Below are positions 12,456 through 25,700 of a stretch of 64,000 nt of DNA, one piece after another. Position 1 is the first letter of the stretch, and the number at the start of each line of letters is the position of its first letter. This DNA is from Diospyros lotus. Its lineage: Eukaryota > Streptophyta > Magnoliopsida > Ericales > Ebenaceae. Below the pieces are notes generated by a model that was not told the origin of the DNA, did no database searches, and saw nothing but the letters and a program-made list of their open reading frames with translations. Location of the stretch: NCBI RefSeq assembly GCF_014633365.1, contig NC_068340.1, positions 36,170,328 to 36,234,327 on the forward strand, written 5' to 3'. A program made the translations under genes and the position numbers.

Positions 12456-13007
12456 ATTATTAGGCGTTCAAGATCTTTTTTTTAAAAAAAATATTAAATT
12501 AATTAATAATTATAATAATATAATATTTACTAAAATCATTTTAGGCCCCGAATAATGAGCCCAGGGCGATCACACTGACCGCCTTGGCTCAGGCCGAGCC
12601 TGATAAGCAACTTTATACACAAACTATGAGAGAATATAACACATATGGAGAAATTTTTGAGGAGAACATATTCAAGAAAGAGAGAGTTTTCAGCTTTTAG
12701 CCAAAATATATTTTCTCTGATCACATCTTTTGGTGTCTCAAACTCCAGCCTAAATACTACCTACCTATTTAAAGTAACCTATAAAAATCATGATGGATCT
12801 TACTGTCTGAATTGGCAATCTCAATTTGAATTGATTTAGATTGCATTCCAAGTATGAATCTACTGCATGTATAAAAATGGCACCACAAGAGGACCAAGAT
12901 CTTTGTTCCTAAATTTCCAATCCTGCCCTTAGTTATAATTTTGTTTTGCGCTCCTATCCTATTTTGTCTTGTGTTAAAATTTGTCCTCAACTATTGCTTT
13001 TATTTGC

Positions 13008-13470
13008 AACAAAAATCAATCCCACTAAGATTTGTCAGCTATATGAATTTTAAATCTTCAACCATCTCTATCCATTGGCCATATTCTCTATAGGGCCATT
13101 ATATCACATGTCATGTTAAAGAGATTTCCACAAACTTTTATGTGATTCTCCTCTCACTCTTTTGATACAAACTTCCTCCATTCACCTACATGTATAATTG
13201 AAAATCCTCTATAATATTATCGTATCGGTTACACTTATGTTTGCACATGTTGCTTTTAATTACTCAACAATTTCAGCTATACAACAAAAACGGTCTTATA
13301 ATTTTGTTTGATAAGTCAAAAAACTTATCTTTTAAGTTTAAAAGGATTTTACGATTGCATAAAATAATGAAAATATTTCTTCACTTACCATTATGCCTTT
13401 ATTTTATGATTAATAACCTTTATAATCTCCCTTACTTTTTAAACAATTTATCCAAGATATATAAATTATT
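13008..13470 (-). pseudogene. RTE-type LINE 3' fragment, minus strand
   Basis: The plus strand reads the reverse complement of the 3' end of plant RTE LINE ORFs: CAACAAAAATCAATCCCACT (tail plus the conserved end), GTCAGCTATATGAATT, and further right TACAACAAAAACGGTCTTAT and TTTATCCAAGATAT. The arrangement agrees with the copies at 17062, 38960 and 39322. Heavily mutated, no ORF. Confidence 0.6.
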
Positions 13471-15560
13471 ATTTTTTGTTTTTTGATATTTGATCCCCAA
13501 GTCTCACTGTAACTGTGACGTCTTGGTATTTTGAAAAAAATAATATTAATTTATTTCTATATTTGAAATAATTTATTTGATATTTATTGGAGATTTGTGA
13601 AATTTAATGGAGGAAATTAATATTATTGTGTTTGTGAATAGAGAGGTTATCGAAAGTTTCTAAAATTTTTGGGATCTAAGTATAATTTTGGAATCTAAAA
13701 GTTGACTTAATATAAAATTAATTATTGCATATATATAAACGAGGGAGCCTTGTAATCCGATGGTTATGTGCGCGTAAGAGATGTAAGAGGTCTTGGGTTT
13801 AAATCTTAAGGAATAAAATGTCATGTGCACGCAAAAGGAAGGAAAGGTCGCGGGTTCAAGTCCAAGTAGGTACGAATTTTCTAGAAAAATTGAGTAGAGA
13901 TTTAGTGGGGAATAAAGAAGATTTAAAAGGACAATGGGCAATTATGAGACCTAAACAACAACATATTCAACATTTATTCTACTATAGATTTCATGTTTTT
14001 GGATTCGACTAGGTTTTACGTTGGCTGTCGGCTACCTAACACAACCCTCCTCCTTTATCCAGGTTTGGGACCAGCAGTGGATAACATCTCTAGGTGGTGT
14101 TATGAGACCTAGTGAGCAATAAATTAAGTAATAAATAGACTTGGTTGAGGATACCTACTTTTCAAAAAGACCCCATGTAGAATTAACTATGCTTACCCAA
14201 AACACTTAGTTTACACGACAAATATAACTTATAGCATTTTCATCTTCGCTTCTTCCCATTTTAAAAGTCAACTCATATTCTCAAATGTACCAAAGTATGT
14301 CTATTACTGCACCAATATCTATTTCAACAAGAGCATAAAAACCCTTATGACCTCCTCATTTTGTAGGATTCATTCCTAGTGCCTCGAATTCAAATGTGGA
14401 CTCTTCAACCACATCGAATCCCTCTTTGTCACATCTCATTCAAATAACGCTTTCTCTTCAAGAATAACACTGCATACTATATCCACATAGCATATACACC
14501 TCTTAAGCTTCATCAGAGAACCCACGTGTGCTTTCTTATTATTTTTTATCTTATAGATCCAAACTAGTTGAGTACCTATCAGAAGACCTCTGCCACACAT
14601 CCAGACCATTTATTCGACTAATACTACACAATTCATTCAGAACACTTTTCATCTAAATACCTTATTTTCTCTTTGGAGCTACTTTTCCACGAGCCCCACT
14701 CAAGTGAATCCCTCGAGTGACTCTTTAAAGAGCTTTTTAACTCTTCTTAGTTTTCCCATATAACAAATCGAGCTCTTTTGACTGTTGTTGACCATCTCTG
14801 AATGAACCTTACTTTCTCGCACATAGCCTTATCGACTAAATGTTGAATTTTTTTAAAATAAATAAATTTTAATTATTATAATTTGACAACAACAATATTT
14901 CATGTCAATAAGAAATTAGATACATATTATTGGTTTGCTAGATTATTTTTCTTGTACAGTACATACTTATACATGCTAATTTGTGTGAATGGCAACTAAT
15001 CTTCCTTTCCCCATCTAATTTTTGTATATTGACACCCAATTAAGAAATTTTATTTATTGACTCAGATTTTAGGAATGGGAGAGCGAGCATAGCCTAAGAT
15101 TTTAAGGACCCAATCCAACCCGACCCGACCCGACCCAATATCTCCCTGTGTAAGTTGAGAGTCGAGATTGGGAACGGGCAATTGGAAGAAAGGGAAAGGG
15201 TGATTCCGTCATTTTGCTAATTCGGCAACAGCAATCGGTGTCTCTCTTCGGCATTATTTTCATTATCCCGATGGGATGAATTATCTCTCCCTCCTGTGTT
15301 GTGCCGGGTGTCAAATGCCGAGAATTTGTCAATCATTTGTCGATCCTCTGGAGTCAATGGAGCCAATCTTTTTATAGTTCCTGCAATAATTAACCCCCCA
15401 ATCAATGGTTCCGTGGTGGTTGATCGATTTGGAACTTCAGGCAAACGGCTGCTTTGAGGTCTGTGCGTCATCGAACGACATAGATTAAGAAATCTAGGGT
15501 TTTTTGCTTGAAAGATGGTTCGTAAACGTTTTAATTGTATGTGTTTGGGTGTTGACAGTG
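13471..15560. other. Intergenic stretch upstream of reticulon gene
   Basis: No gene supported. Besides the tRNA-like repeat at 13741-13870, a block at about 14005-14110 (TACCTAACACAACCCTCCTC, then TTGGGACCAGCAG) looks like a dispersed plant repeat I cannot assign. The reticulon 5' region at 15110-15560 includes a GACCC pentamer array near 15118-15136. Confidence 0.5.
13741..13870 (+). repeat. tRNA-derived SINE-like fragment
   Basis: Two degenerate copies of a tRNA-like head stand in tandem. Each ends in a pol III B-box-like word: GGTCTTGGGTTTAAATC near 13791 and GGTCGCGGGTTCAAGTCC near 13846. Upstream of each is a GTGCGCGTAAGAG- or GTGCACGCAAAAGG-type sequence. It does not fold into a full tRNA and no poly-A tail is evident. 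Confidence 0.4.
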
Positions 15561-16685
15561 ATGGAGAATACACGAGATCTTTGTAGCGAAGAGGGCGATG
15601 GAGATGGAAGGAACAATAGCACTTGTTCCACTTCTTCAACATCGTACCGTTTGTTCGGCCGGCAAACTACAATTCATCAGATGATGGGTGGTGGTAAAGG
15701 TAATTTTGGCAGTTCTCCTTATTGTTGTTGAAGGACATTCATATTTACACTTACACTCACGCATACAACGTTTAGTATATGAAATTATTATAGTAACTTT
15801 GTGTTGACCACATAAGAGTAACTCACTGGGGAAGTTCATATCTGTATCTTACACAAGTACTCATAAAAGATATATTTTGAACGCTTCATGGGAAACTTAA
15901 ATGTTTTGGTTCTTTTTGATGCACAATTCTGTTGATAACTTAATGATTACACAAGAAAACGGTGGGAATGTCACGTAATCTGCGTTTGGAACTCGCAGTA
16001 AGGGAAGAAGAAAGAGAGGAGAAAGGAAATGAAGAGACTGAAACCCTTTTGTGTTTTCTAGGATCAACTCGGGGACCGGGGTTGTTGTTATTATTATTAT
16101 CTCTCTCTAACATTCACTAGCTACCTTTACTCCATTTGTTTATTTTTAGAAGCAAATCCCGGGCCTGGAGTATTGTAGCCCTCATGCATACCCTGCTTCC
16201 TGTTTCATGGACTTTGACTAACTGTTTCTTGATTTACTTTATTGTTAGCTGCTGACTCTGTGCTGTGGAAACAGTGCCATTCTTTCATTGATTTTGTGTA
16301 ATTTCCTTGGTTCACTTTGTTTTTAGCTGCTGATGTTGTATTATGGAAGCGGTGGCATATTTCATGTGGCATCATTGTTGTTGCTACTGTCGCATGGCTC
16401 ATTTTTGAGTGGTCAGGGTTATCATTCTTATCAATATGTTCAGATGTCTTGTTAATCTTGATTGTACTGCTGTTTCTTTGGGCCAACTATGCTGCTTTCA
16501 GAAATAAGTATGATTCTTCTTCCCTTTTATCTCTTTCAACTGGAAGATCCTCAATGTTTTAGTTGAAATCATTACTCTTGCTGTTTTCTATTTACAGACA
16601 ACTCCAGACGCTACCTGAGCTAGTCTTGTCAGAAGAAATGGTCAATAATGCTGCTGCATCATTTCGTGTAAAAATCAATTATGCA

Positions 16686-16720
<35 letters not shown>

Positions 16721-19700
16721 TTTTAGGCTTTTCTTCAAGGTAACTGACTCTAGCAAGCCAATATGAGGGAACATGATGTCTGGTCAGTGTACAATGGCAA
16801 TAAATGGTTGATTGCTTTCCTCTATTAATATATTAATGTTTAGAAATTGTTCTAGAAATGATAGTTTGAAATTAAAAAAGGGAAGCTACAGAGAAGATGT
16901 TATATTCTTTTGTATATGTTTGTATGTGCATGCAATGTCAAACATTGGTGCTTGTTAAGAGGGTGGGGGGCAGGTATGTACACTCCAAAACCACTGTAGT
17001 AGTTGCATTGATTTTAACCTTAAAAATCTAGAAGATGGTTTGCTGGTGATAACTTGGATTACAATAGCAACAACATATCAAGCTTTAATCCCACTAGGTA
17101 GGTTCAGTTATATGAATTCTAACTCACTAATAATTTCTATCTATGAGCATATTTTATGTAAGACCCTTATAGCTCATATAACACCTAAGAGTTTTCCATC
17201 CAGTTTTTCTTCATCTTCCTCTACCTTTTTCAGTAAAGACTTATTCAAAAAGGTAGCAGGTGTTTGGCTTGGATTGTTCATGCAAAAGGTAGTATGAACC
17301 ACAGGATGGTGTGTGTCATTCTGTCATACCAAAAGAGATCATCTTTACTTGCCATTAATTTAACTTGGTAATGCAATTTGATGGAAAGATATTGCCATTG
17401 ATAGAGAGATTAGAGGTCTTTGATTTATGTAGCTGAATGCGTCTACTGAGATTAATGCTCGTGATTTTTGTTGTTATATGCAATATGATGGAAAGCATGC
17501 CCAGTGACCGACAGTAGGTTAATATAATCTTGCTTTATGAAGTCATTCTTATCAACCATCTACAATACTTGTGATATAGTGTAGTCGATGAAGATCCAAA
17601 TTAAAATTATTGATGGAGTCAAATATGTTTATTTGAAGCATACATCTAATCATGATTCTGAATCTTCTTATTCTTGGAATTTACAGAGATTTTATTTATG
17701 GAATATGGTGTTTAAGTTGTTACTGAAATGAGTAGGGAATGTTTATATGGCCATTTTGGGTTTTCATAAGGTCTATAAAATGGCTCCTAGTGGAAGGATG
17801 GACGATGGTTTAAAGAATGAATGATTCCTAAATATTTGAAACAACTTTCTCTTTCTCCCCCGCCCCTCCTCTTCTCCAGCATTGTCTATGGATTTATCTA
17901 TGCATTCTTAATCTTCTTGACTGCAAGGATGAATGATGGTTTAGAGAATAAATGAAATTTAAATATTTTGAAGAACTCTCTCTCTCTCGCGCGCGCGTGT
18001 GCTCTCTCCCTCCCTCAACTTCCTCTCCATCTTTGTATGTAGATTCATCTTGTCATTTGTAGTCTTTTTCTTATATTATTCTGTAATCCCTCTTCTTCTT
18101 CTTCTTCTTCTTCATTAGCTCTCTGTATCCCTCTTTGTTTGTTCTTTCTTTCTTTCTTTCTTGTCTTATCTGCATTGCATTTGTCCCTCTTTTTGTTTGT
18201 TCTTTCTTTCTTGTCTTTTCTGCATTTATTAATGGACTCCCTTCTTTTTCTTTATTATCTATATGCCTTCTCAGCTATGTTCTGGATCTTCCCTGATCAC
18301 GCATCTTCTTCTTATCTTTGGCACATCTTTATAGTCCAATTCTAGTCTCTGAATTATTTCTATTTTGCTGCCTCACAATGGTAGCTTTCTTACTACTACC
18401 CGATAATTTTTCGTCGTCTGTGCTTCCCTCATCGTGGCTGCATTTGGTTTCTGTAAATTTAGTGGTATTAGAGCTGAAGATCCTTTGAATAAAACAATGT
18501 GAAAGATAAGATTGATGCAGCAAGTTCACTCAGGGGAACAGTTGCAGGAATGATGATGAAGAATAAGTAAGAAAACTACTAATTTAAGGCTGAAAGGTAC
18601 AAGGAGATAGTATTGGAGCTGGAACCTTATACAAGTAAAAGAAGAAGTGGCAGGAATCAACAAAGAGAATATGCTGAACTGAAAAAGATGAAGAGAAAAG
18701 TTTGGGGTGGGGGACAGGGAGAGTGAGAGATTGCTTCTTGCACAGATATGTACTCTTTATTCATTCCTAAACAATCTTCAGCCTTAACTAGGATACCATT
18801 TTTATACGCTTTGCAAAATGCTAATAACTTTCCTTACCCTTCACGGTACTGCTTGAGCCCCAATATTCTATTGCTAAAATCGCAATAACTTCCATCATAT
18901 GAAGATACAAAACTATAATTAGATTTATATTCATAATAAAAATCTTTGAATTGGCAATTTAATGCGAATCCTTCATCAACTTGGCAACTCCATCTTGCCT
19001 TATGATAATTTGTCTTGGCATACTGCAGTTTATTCTGTTGACTGAAATCTGTCTTCTACTTTTACTTGTGTACTATGATTCACTTTTTCCCTAAAGATGT
19101 CTTAAACCATTGTTCAATTGGCAGGTGGTGATCTGCCTATGGCTATTGTCTTTAATTGGCAGCTTAATCTCTTTTTTTACACTTGCATATATTGGTATGT
19201 ATATTTTTCCTTACCCTTCATCTTATTCCTGTAGTTCAACACTTTGTTGGTTTTTTTTTTTTTTTTTACTTGACAGAATGATAAGGTTTACTCTCACATG
19301 ATTCGTTACAAATTATTGCCTACTTACATTTGTAGTCTATTGGTATTGCCACAAGAGAGAGGCTGAGCCTTCAGGTCTGTTGGTATAAGTTTTAGGCTAT
19401 TGTTTTAATTTTAAAAATATTGAGTCTTGCCTGATTTAGGCTGAATATCTAGTTAGCATATAAATTTTCTGCTCTTTTATGTGCCACGTTTTATGTGAAC
19501 CATGATACATATGTGTCTTTGTGTGTGTCCATTTACATGCAACACTTCAGGGAATATGGAGGATCTGGTGTATACAACTGTACTCTTCTATCTGTCAAAT
19601 GCTGTTTTCGACCTTATTTGACTTCCAATGGTCAACTTATAAACAAAATCTGGAACTGCATCATTATGTGTGCAGTGATGATAAAGTGGTTGTTTCTCCC

Positions 19701-22700
19701 AAGGCATTTGGAGTTTTTCTACCCAATCTTTTTTTTGTCAACACTTTTGAAATGATGTTTGGTAGTCCAAGTTCAGAGATTGATGCTCCTTAATTACTGT
19801 CACATTCCTAACTCCTAAGGGCAGGATGGTAATTATAGTTATTTCATAAGCTGGTTGTACCTAGTTGGTTAGGGCTGTGCAGTACCGGGTGTACATTCCT
19901 GGCAGTTATGGCAGCTGGAGGCTATATATATAAAGCCACAGCTGGTAATGAGATATATATGAATGAGAATACAGAACTTTTCTCTCTCTATTTTGTTACT
20001 CTCTCTCTCTCTCTTGAATATTCTTTCATGTCTTCCTCCTTGAATTCTTCAATTCTCCCAGCAGAATCCCTTGTCAGCTTCAAGGGAGCTGACAATTGGT
20101 ATCAGATCGAGGCTTTCTTGGCCTCCTGCTTGCACTCCAGATGTTAGCTAACAGAGCTGAATGATAGAAGCCGCTGCCTCTGTGATCAGAAACCGATTCC
20201 GACCTGAGCCTGCAATATGCAAGTGATCGATTAAATCAGAAGAGTCAATGATGGAAGAAGGGACGAGGATGAAGCAGCTGGAAACACGTTTGGATGCTAT
20301 GGAGCTGGGGTTCCGATAGCACCAAGAACAACTCGACGGTAAGATGGATATCTGCCTGCGCCAAACCTAGGAAGAGTTGAGTTGGACCCGAGCAGAGGGT
20401 GCAGCCACTCCAGAGGAGGTCACCAACCTTCAAGCTGATGTCATGAGTCTCTGTGAAGAAGTCTCTGGATTTGGCCAGCAATTGAGCATCGTGTTGAGCT
20501 TGTTCTTTCGGTTGCCAAATGCTAACCTTCTAGTGGACTTTCCTCCGAGGTCTACCACAGCCCGATCTTGACTGGGATGAGAGATAGGCCGCATGTCACC
20601 AATCCTCTTGGAATAGAGGAACGACCAAAGAGTTCACAGAGGGGACCACCAGTAACCATGAATCACATCCCTATGCCGAAGCTAGAAATTCTGGCATTTG
20701 AAGGAAGCAAGCGGTGCTGGTGGGTCTGACGTTGTGAGCGATTTTTCCATCACTACCGAGTGGAAGAAATCCAAAAGGTGAACCTGGTGACTATGTACTT
20801 GAATGATGTGGCTGACTCGTGGTTCCAAGGCTGTAGTAGCAGGAGAGCTGTTCTGGTTTGGGAGGAGTTTGTAACAGATTTTTGTGTCTGCTTTGAGGAA
20901 AGGACCATGACTGACATTGTGGAGGAATTTAACAAGTTAAGGGAGGTCAGTTCAGTGGAAGAATACCAAACCAGGTTTGAGGAATTGAAATATTTTCTCA
21001 TGATTTCACATCCTACACTGGACGAGCAGTATTTTATGTTGAGTTTCATCAGCAGATTGAGTGATGAACTCTGACCAACAGTGAAGATGTGGCAGCCAGT
21101 CACTGTTGAACAAGCTGCAGAAAAGGCTCAGCTGCAGGAGTTAGCCTTAGAGGCAGTATTTATGAAGCAGAGGAACACAACTAAGCGGTATGCTGGGAGT
21201 AGCTTGCAGAATGGAGGACTCATCGTAGTTAAGCCCAGCCAGCAAATATGCATAAAGGGAATCCGTTTCCGAAGAATCCACCTAATCTAGTTCCGGTGAA
21301 GTCCTTATCAGTGGAACAGAAGAGGCAGCTGGGGTTATGTTTCCACTGCGGAGAAAAGAATTCCCTGGAGCATCAATGTAGGAGGCAGTTGTTACAAATG
21401 GAAGGTCTAGAAGTTGAGGAAGAAGAAAAAACAGAGGATGCGGGTGAGTTGGAGGACACCAGAAATGGAGTTGCCAGGGAAGAAGGTGGAGAGATATTGT
21501 TGCACGCCATAGAAGGCTGCCTATCAGAAAAGATAATTAAGGTGAAAGGCTTGGGGGGTAAGAAGAGAGTGGTGATCCTCATTGACAGTGGAAGCGCGCA
21601 CAGCTTCCTGGATGAGGATACTGCCCACAACTTGCAGTGTTCTGTGTAGGCTACTTTACCGCTTTCAGTTACAGTTGCTAATGGAAGTTAAATGGTGAGT
21701 TGATTTAAGTGTCTGGAGTTCAAATGGATGATGCAGGGACATGAGTTTACTGCCTATCTGAGGATCCTTAAGTTAGGAGGCTGCCACATTGTATTAGGGG
21801 TAGACTGGATGAAAACGGTGAGCCCCTTGATTTTTGATTTCAACAAACTGGAGGTAGTCTTTGAATTGGCAGGAAAGAGGGTAACGTTGATAGGAAGCAT
21901 GGAAGAGGGAGACTGTAAGATGTTGACCGGCTGGAGGATGCAGAGGTTATTCCAACATGGGGAAGCTGATATAGCCCAACGGCATTCCTTATATGGAGTG
22001 GAGATGGTGACTGATGGGGAAGAGGTTGACAGCACTACAGTGGCAGAGGAAGGTGATCTTTCATGGCTGAATCCTACTCCTAGTTTACATTCTCTTGCTG
22101 AGGACAAACTTACAAACTTGTGACTCTTTACATGCATTGTTGATTGAGTTTTAGGATCTGTTTGCGGAACCTACTGCCCTACCCCCAATCCGTTTCCTTG
22201 ACCACGCTATCCATTTAAAACCCAATACCGAACCTGTTACTGTTCGATCTTACAGATACTCTCCTTTTCAAAAAGCTGAAATAGAGAAATTGGTCAAGGA
22301 TATGCTAACCAAATCCATAATCTAGCTAAGTCAGAGTCCTTTTGCCTCACCCGCCCTCCTAGTTAAAAAGAAGGATGGAATATGGTGGTTTTGTGTTGAT
22401 TACTTCCAATTAAATTCCCTCTCCATCAAAAATAAATTTCCCATTCCAATCATCGAGGACCTCCTAGATGAATTATTAGGAGCCACCTTCTTTCCAAAGC
22501 TCAATCTAAGATTAGGATACCACCAAATTAGAATGAGACCAGTTGATAGTCCTAAGATGGCCTTCAGGGCTCATCAAGACCTTTACAAATTTTTAGTCAT
22601 GCCATTTGGCCTAACTAATGCCCTTGCCACCTTTCAAATCTTAATGAATCTTATCTTTTAACTCTTATTTGAGAAAATTTATCCCTGTAATTTTTGATGA

Positions 22701-25700
22701 CATCTTAGTGTATAATCATTCCTTGGATCAACACCTGAACCACTTACAGATAGCATTCAAGATCCTCCAATCCAATTACCTATTTGTAAAGAGGTCCAAG
22801 TGTACCTTTGCTGAGAGGAAAGTGGGGTACTTAGGCCATGTAATTATGAGGGAAGGAGTGAGCACTGACCCAAATAAAATTGTTGTGATGGTGGAGTGGT
22901 TGAGGCCAGAAACTATTAAGGAATTAAGGGAATTCCTAGGCCTCATGGGGTATTATAGGAGATTCATTAAGGATTATGATGTTATTAGCATACTGTTGAC
23001 TGAACGACTGAAGAAAAACAACTTTGGATGGAACCGCAGGGTAGAGACAACTTTTCTCACATTAAAGAAGGCAATGACACAAGCCCCAATATTAGCCTTA
23101 CCTAATTTTTTGAAATCGTTCATCTTAGAGACAGATGCTTGTGAGACAGGGGTAGGAGCTGTGCTGTGTGATAGACCTTTGGCTTTTCTTAGCCAAGCCT
23201 TAGCCCCAAAGCATTTGGGACTAAACAACTACGACAAGGAGTTGATCACCGTATTGATGGTAGTGAAAAAGTGGATATATTATCTGGAAGGAAACTAGTT
23301 TGTGATTAGGATGGACAATGAGTGTCTCAAATTTTTAATGCAATAGAGGCTGCACATGCAATTGCAAAGAAAAGGGGTAACTAAACTGCTGGGGCTTGAC
23401 TATACAATATAGTACTAGAAAGGGAAGGAAAACATAGTGGAAGATGCCCCATCGAGAAGGGAGGAGAAGGGGAGTTATCAAGCCATATCTGCAATGGTGC
23501 CTGATTGGGTTAAAGAGATCATAGCTAGCTACGAGCTATCTCCTTGGGCCAAGCACCTCATGACAGAGCTAGCAATCCGAACCACTAATTTAAAAGAATG
23601 CACTCTTTTAGTTGGGTTGCTCAGGTACAAGGGGAGGCTGGTGATCGGAGATGACGACTAGCTTAAGAAGAGGGTTATGCATTCATTGCACAGCTCACCC
23701 ATAGGAGGACATTCAAGATTGAATGTCACCTACCATAAGGTAAAACAATTATTCTACTAGCCTGCACTTAAACAGGATGTAACTGCATATGTGCTAGGGT
23801 GTCCTATTTGCTAGCGCTGCAAGCATGAGTATGCTCCTTATCCAGGGTTGCTGTAGCCACTTAATGTCCCCAAACAAGCCTAGGAGCAAATTTCTATGGA
23901 CTTTGTGGAAGGGCTGTCTAAATTGGAAGGAAGGGATGTCATACTGGTGGTAGTGGATAGGTTGACAAAATTTGGGCACTTCCTAAGTTTGTCCCACCCC
24001 TTCACTGCTCCAAAAGTTGCAAGGCTACTCCTAGATTCAGTGGTTAAGCTGCATGGGCTGCCTCTGTCCATTTTTTTTAACATAGACAATATATTCACAA
24101 GTAAATTCTAGCAAGAGGTTTTTAGAAGTTTGGAAGTTGGGTTGCACATGTCTATGGCCTACCATCCCAAAATGGATGGGCAGATGGAACGGGTGAACCA
24201 ATGTTTGAAAACCTATCTAAGGTGCATTTGCTTCTCTAGGCCACGGAGTTGGAACAAGTGGCTGCCATTGGCCCAATGGTGGTATAACTCAAATTTCCCC
24301 AGCTCCTTGAAAAGAACTCCATTTGAAGCCCTATTTGGGTACAAGCCACCCCTAATACCTGCTGTCATGAAAATTCAAGGGCTCAGTGGATCAATACTTG
24401 CAAAAAAGGCAAGAGACACTGCAAGTTAGCGCATAACAAGATGAAATAGATGGCTGATAGAAACAGGAGTGAAAGATCATTTGAGGTAGGAGACATGGTG
24501 TACTTGAAGGTTAAAAGATTTTAGCAGGAACTGTTCTTGACAGCCTTTGCATCTAAATTAGGCCCAAAGTATTATGGACCATTTCCGGTAGTGGCCGAGG
24601 TTGGAGAGAGGGCTTATAGGTTACAATTGCCAGTAGGAGTGATAATCCACCTTGTCTTTTATGTCTCTATCTTGAAGAAGTCGGTTGGACCTACTGATTC
24701 CATTAGCTTGGAGCTTCCCCTTACGGAAGAGGACTTAGCCGCAATGGAGGAGCCTCTCGCGGTGCTGGATAAGAGGGTGACCTACCAAAATTCTCTCCCC
24801 TTAACACAAGTACTGGTGTAGTCACTTATACCTTAACACAAGTACGTGGGAATATTTGCCCGACCTCCTCAAGCAGTTTTCAAGGGTTGCCCAGTTTTTG
24901 TAATTTCTTGGGGACAAGAAATTTTAAAAGAGGGGGAGGGGGGGTTGTCACATTCCTAAGGGCAGGATGGTAATTATAGATATTTCATAATCTGGTTGTA
25001 CCTAATTGGTTTGGGCTGTGCTGTACCGGGTGTACATTCCTGGCAGTTATGGCAGCTGGAGGCTATATATAGAAAGCCACAGCTGGTAATGAGATATATA
25101 TGAATGAATACAAAACTTTTCTCTCTCTATTCTGTTTCTCTCTCTCAAATATTCTTTCTTTCTTCCTCCTTGAATTCTTCAATTCTACAGAAAAATCCCT
25201 TGTCAGCTTCAAGGGAGCTGACAATTACCTACCAAATTTGCCCCTTTTGAAGTTTTTTAATTAAACCAGTTTCACATGCAACTAGGCTTACTAACATTCT
25301 AATGATGGGTGGCAAGCCCCAAACTGAAATTGAATAATACATGATGATTCAAAGTCAAATAAAAAAATTAGCTTGCATGTGCCTATAGGAGAAGCTTATG
25401 CAGATTAGATAGCCTATGCCTGTCCTTGCGGCACATGGTAATGATAAAATAAGATTGACTCATCACTCTCCAATATGCACAAAGGGGCCATGCATACTTT
25501 TTGGGTAATGCACCCCTCCAAGGGCCTCTAAACATGCCCTTTGATTGCCTGTAGCCCCTTATTCTTAGGAACTCTTCCTCTTTCCTTGTCTCACGTTTTC
25601 TATCCTTCTCCCTTGTTCCTATATTTTAGAAGAGGATACACAGTTCCTAACTGAGAAGGAAATTACACTCTATGGTTGTCACCCTAGGTGGACTGTTCAC

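Larger units (their letters stand above)
10137..13007. other. AT-rich intergenic stretch
   Basis: No gene supported. Apart from the short palindrome at 11177-11198 and the foldback at 12325-12455 listed separately, it holds T and A tracts, a CT/GA-rich block at 11210-11390 and low-complexity AT sequence. Confidence 0.6.
19798..25223 (+). mobile_element. Full-length, decayed Ty3/Gypsy LTR retrotransposon (element 1)
   Basis: 5426 bp in reticulon intron 4, sense to the host gene. Two LTRs beginning TGTCAC and ending TGACA are flanked by a perfect 5-bp target-site duplication ATTAC (19793-19797 and 25224-25228). A tRNA-iMet primer-binding site, gag, protease, RT, RNase H, integrase and polypurine tract follow in Gypsy order. 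Small size, a gag knuckle of the LCFHCGEK type and a chromodomain-like end suggest a Reina-like chromovirus; the clade is inferred. LTRs differ by roughly a dozen substitutions and a few short indels. The coding region is broken by many stops, mostly TAG, and several frameshifts, so it cannot move on its own. Confidence 0.95.

Noticed and set aside
13741..13870. Possible tRNA gene
   Set aside because: B-box words are present but no cloverleaf, anticodon stem or pol III terminator could be assembled; listed as SINE-like instead.
20753..21103. Long minus-strand open frame opposite the gag region
   Set aside because: It is the antisense shadow of the retrotrans_gag block.
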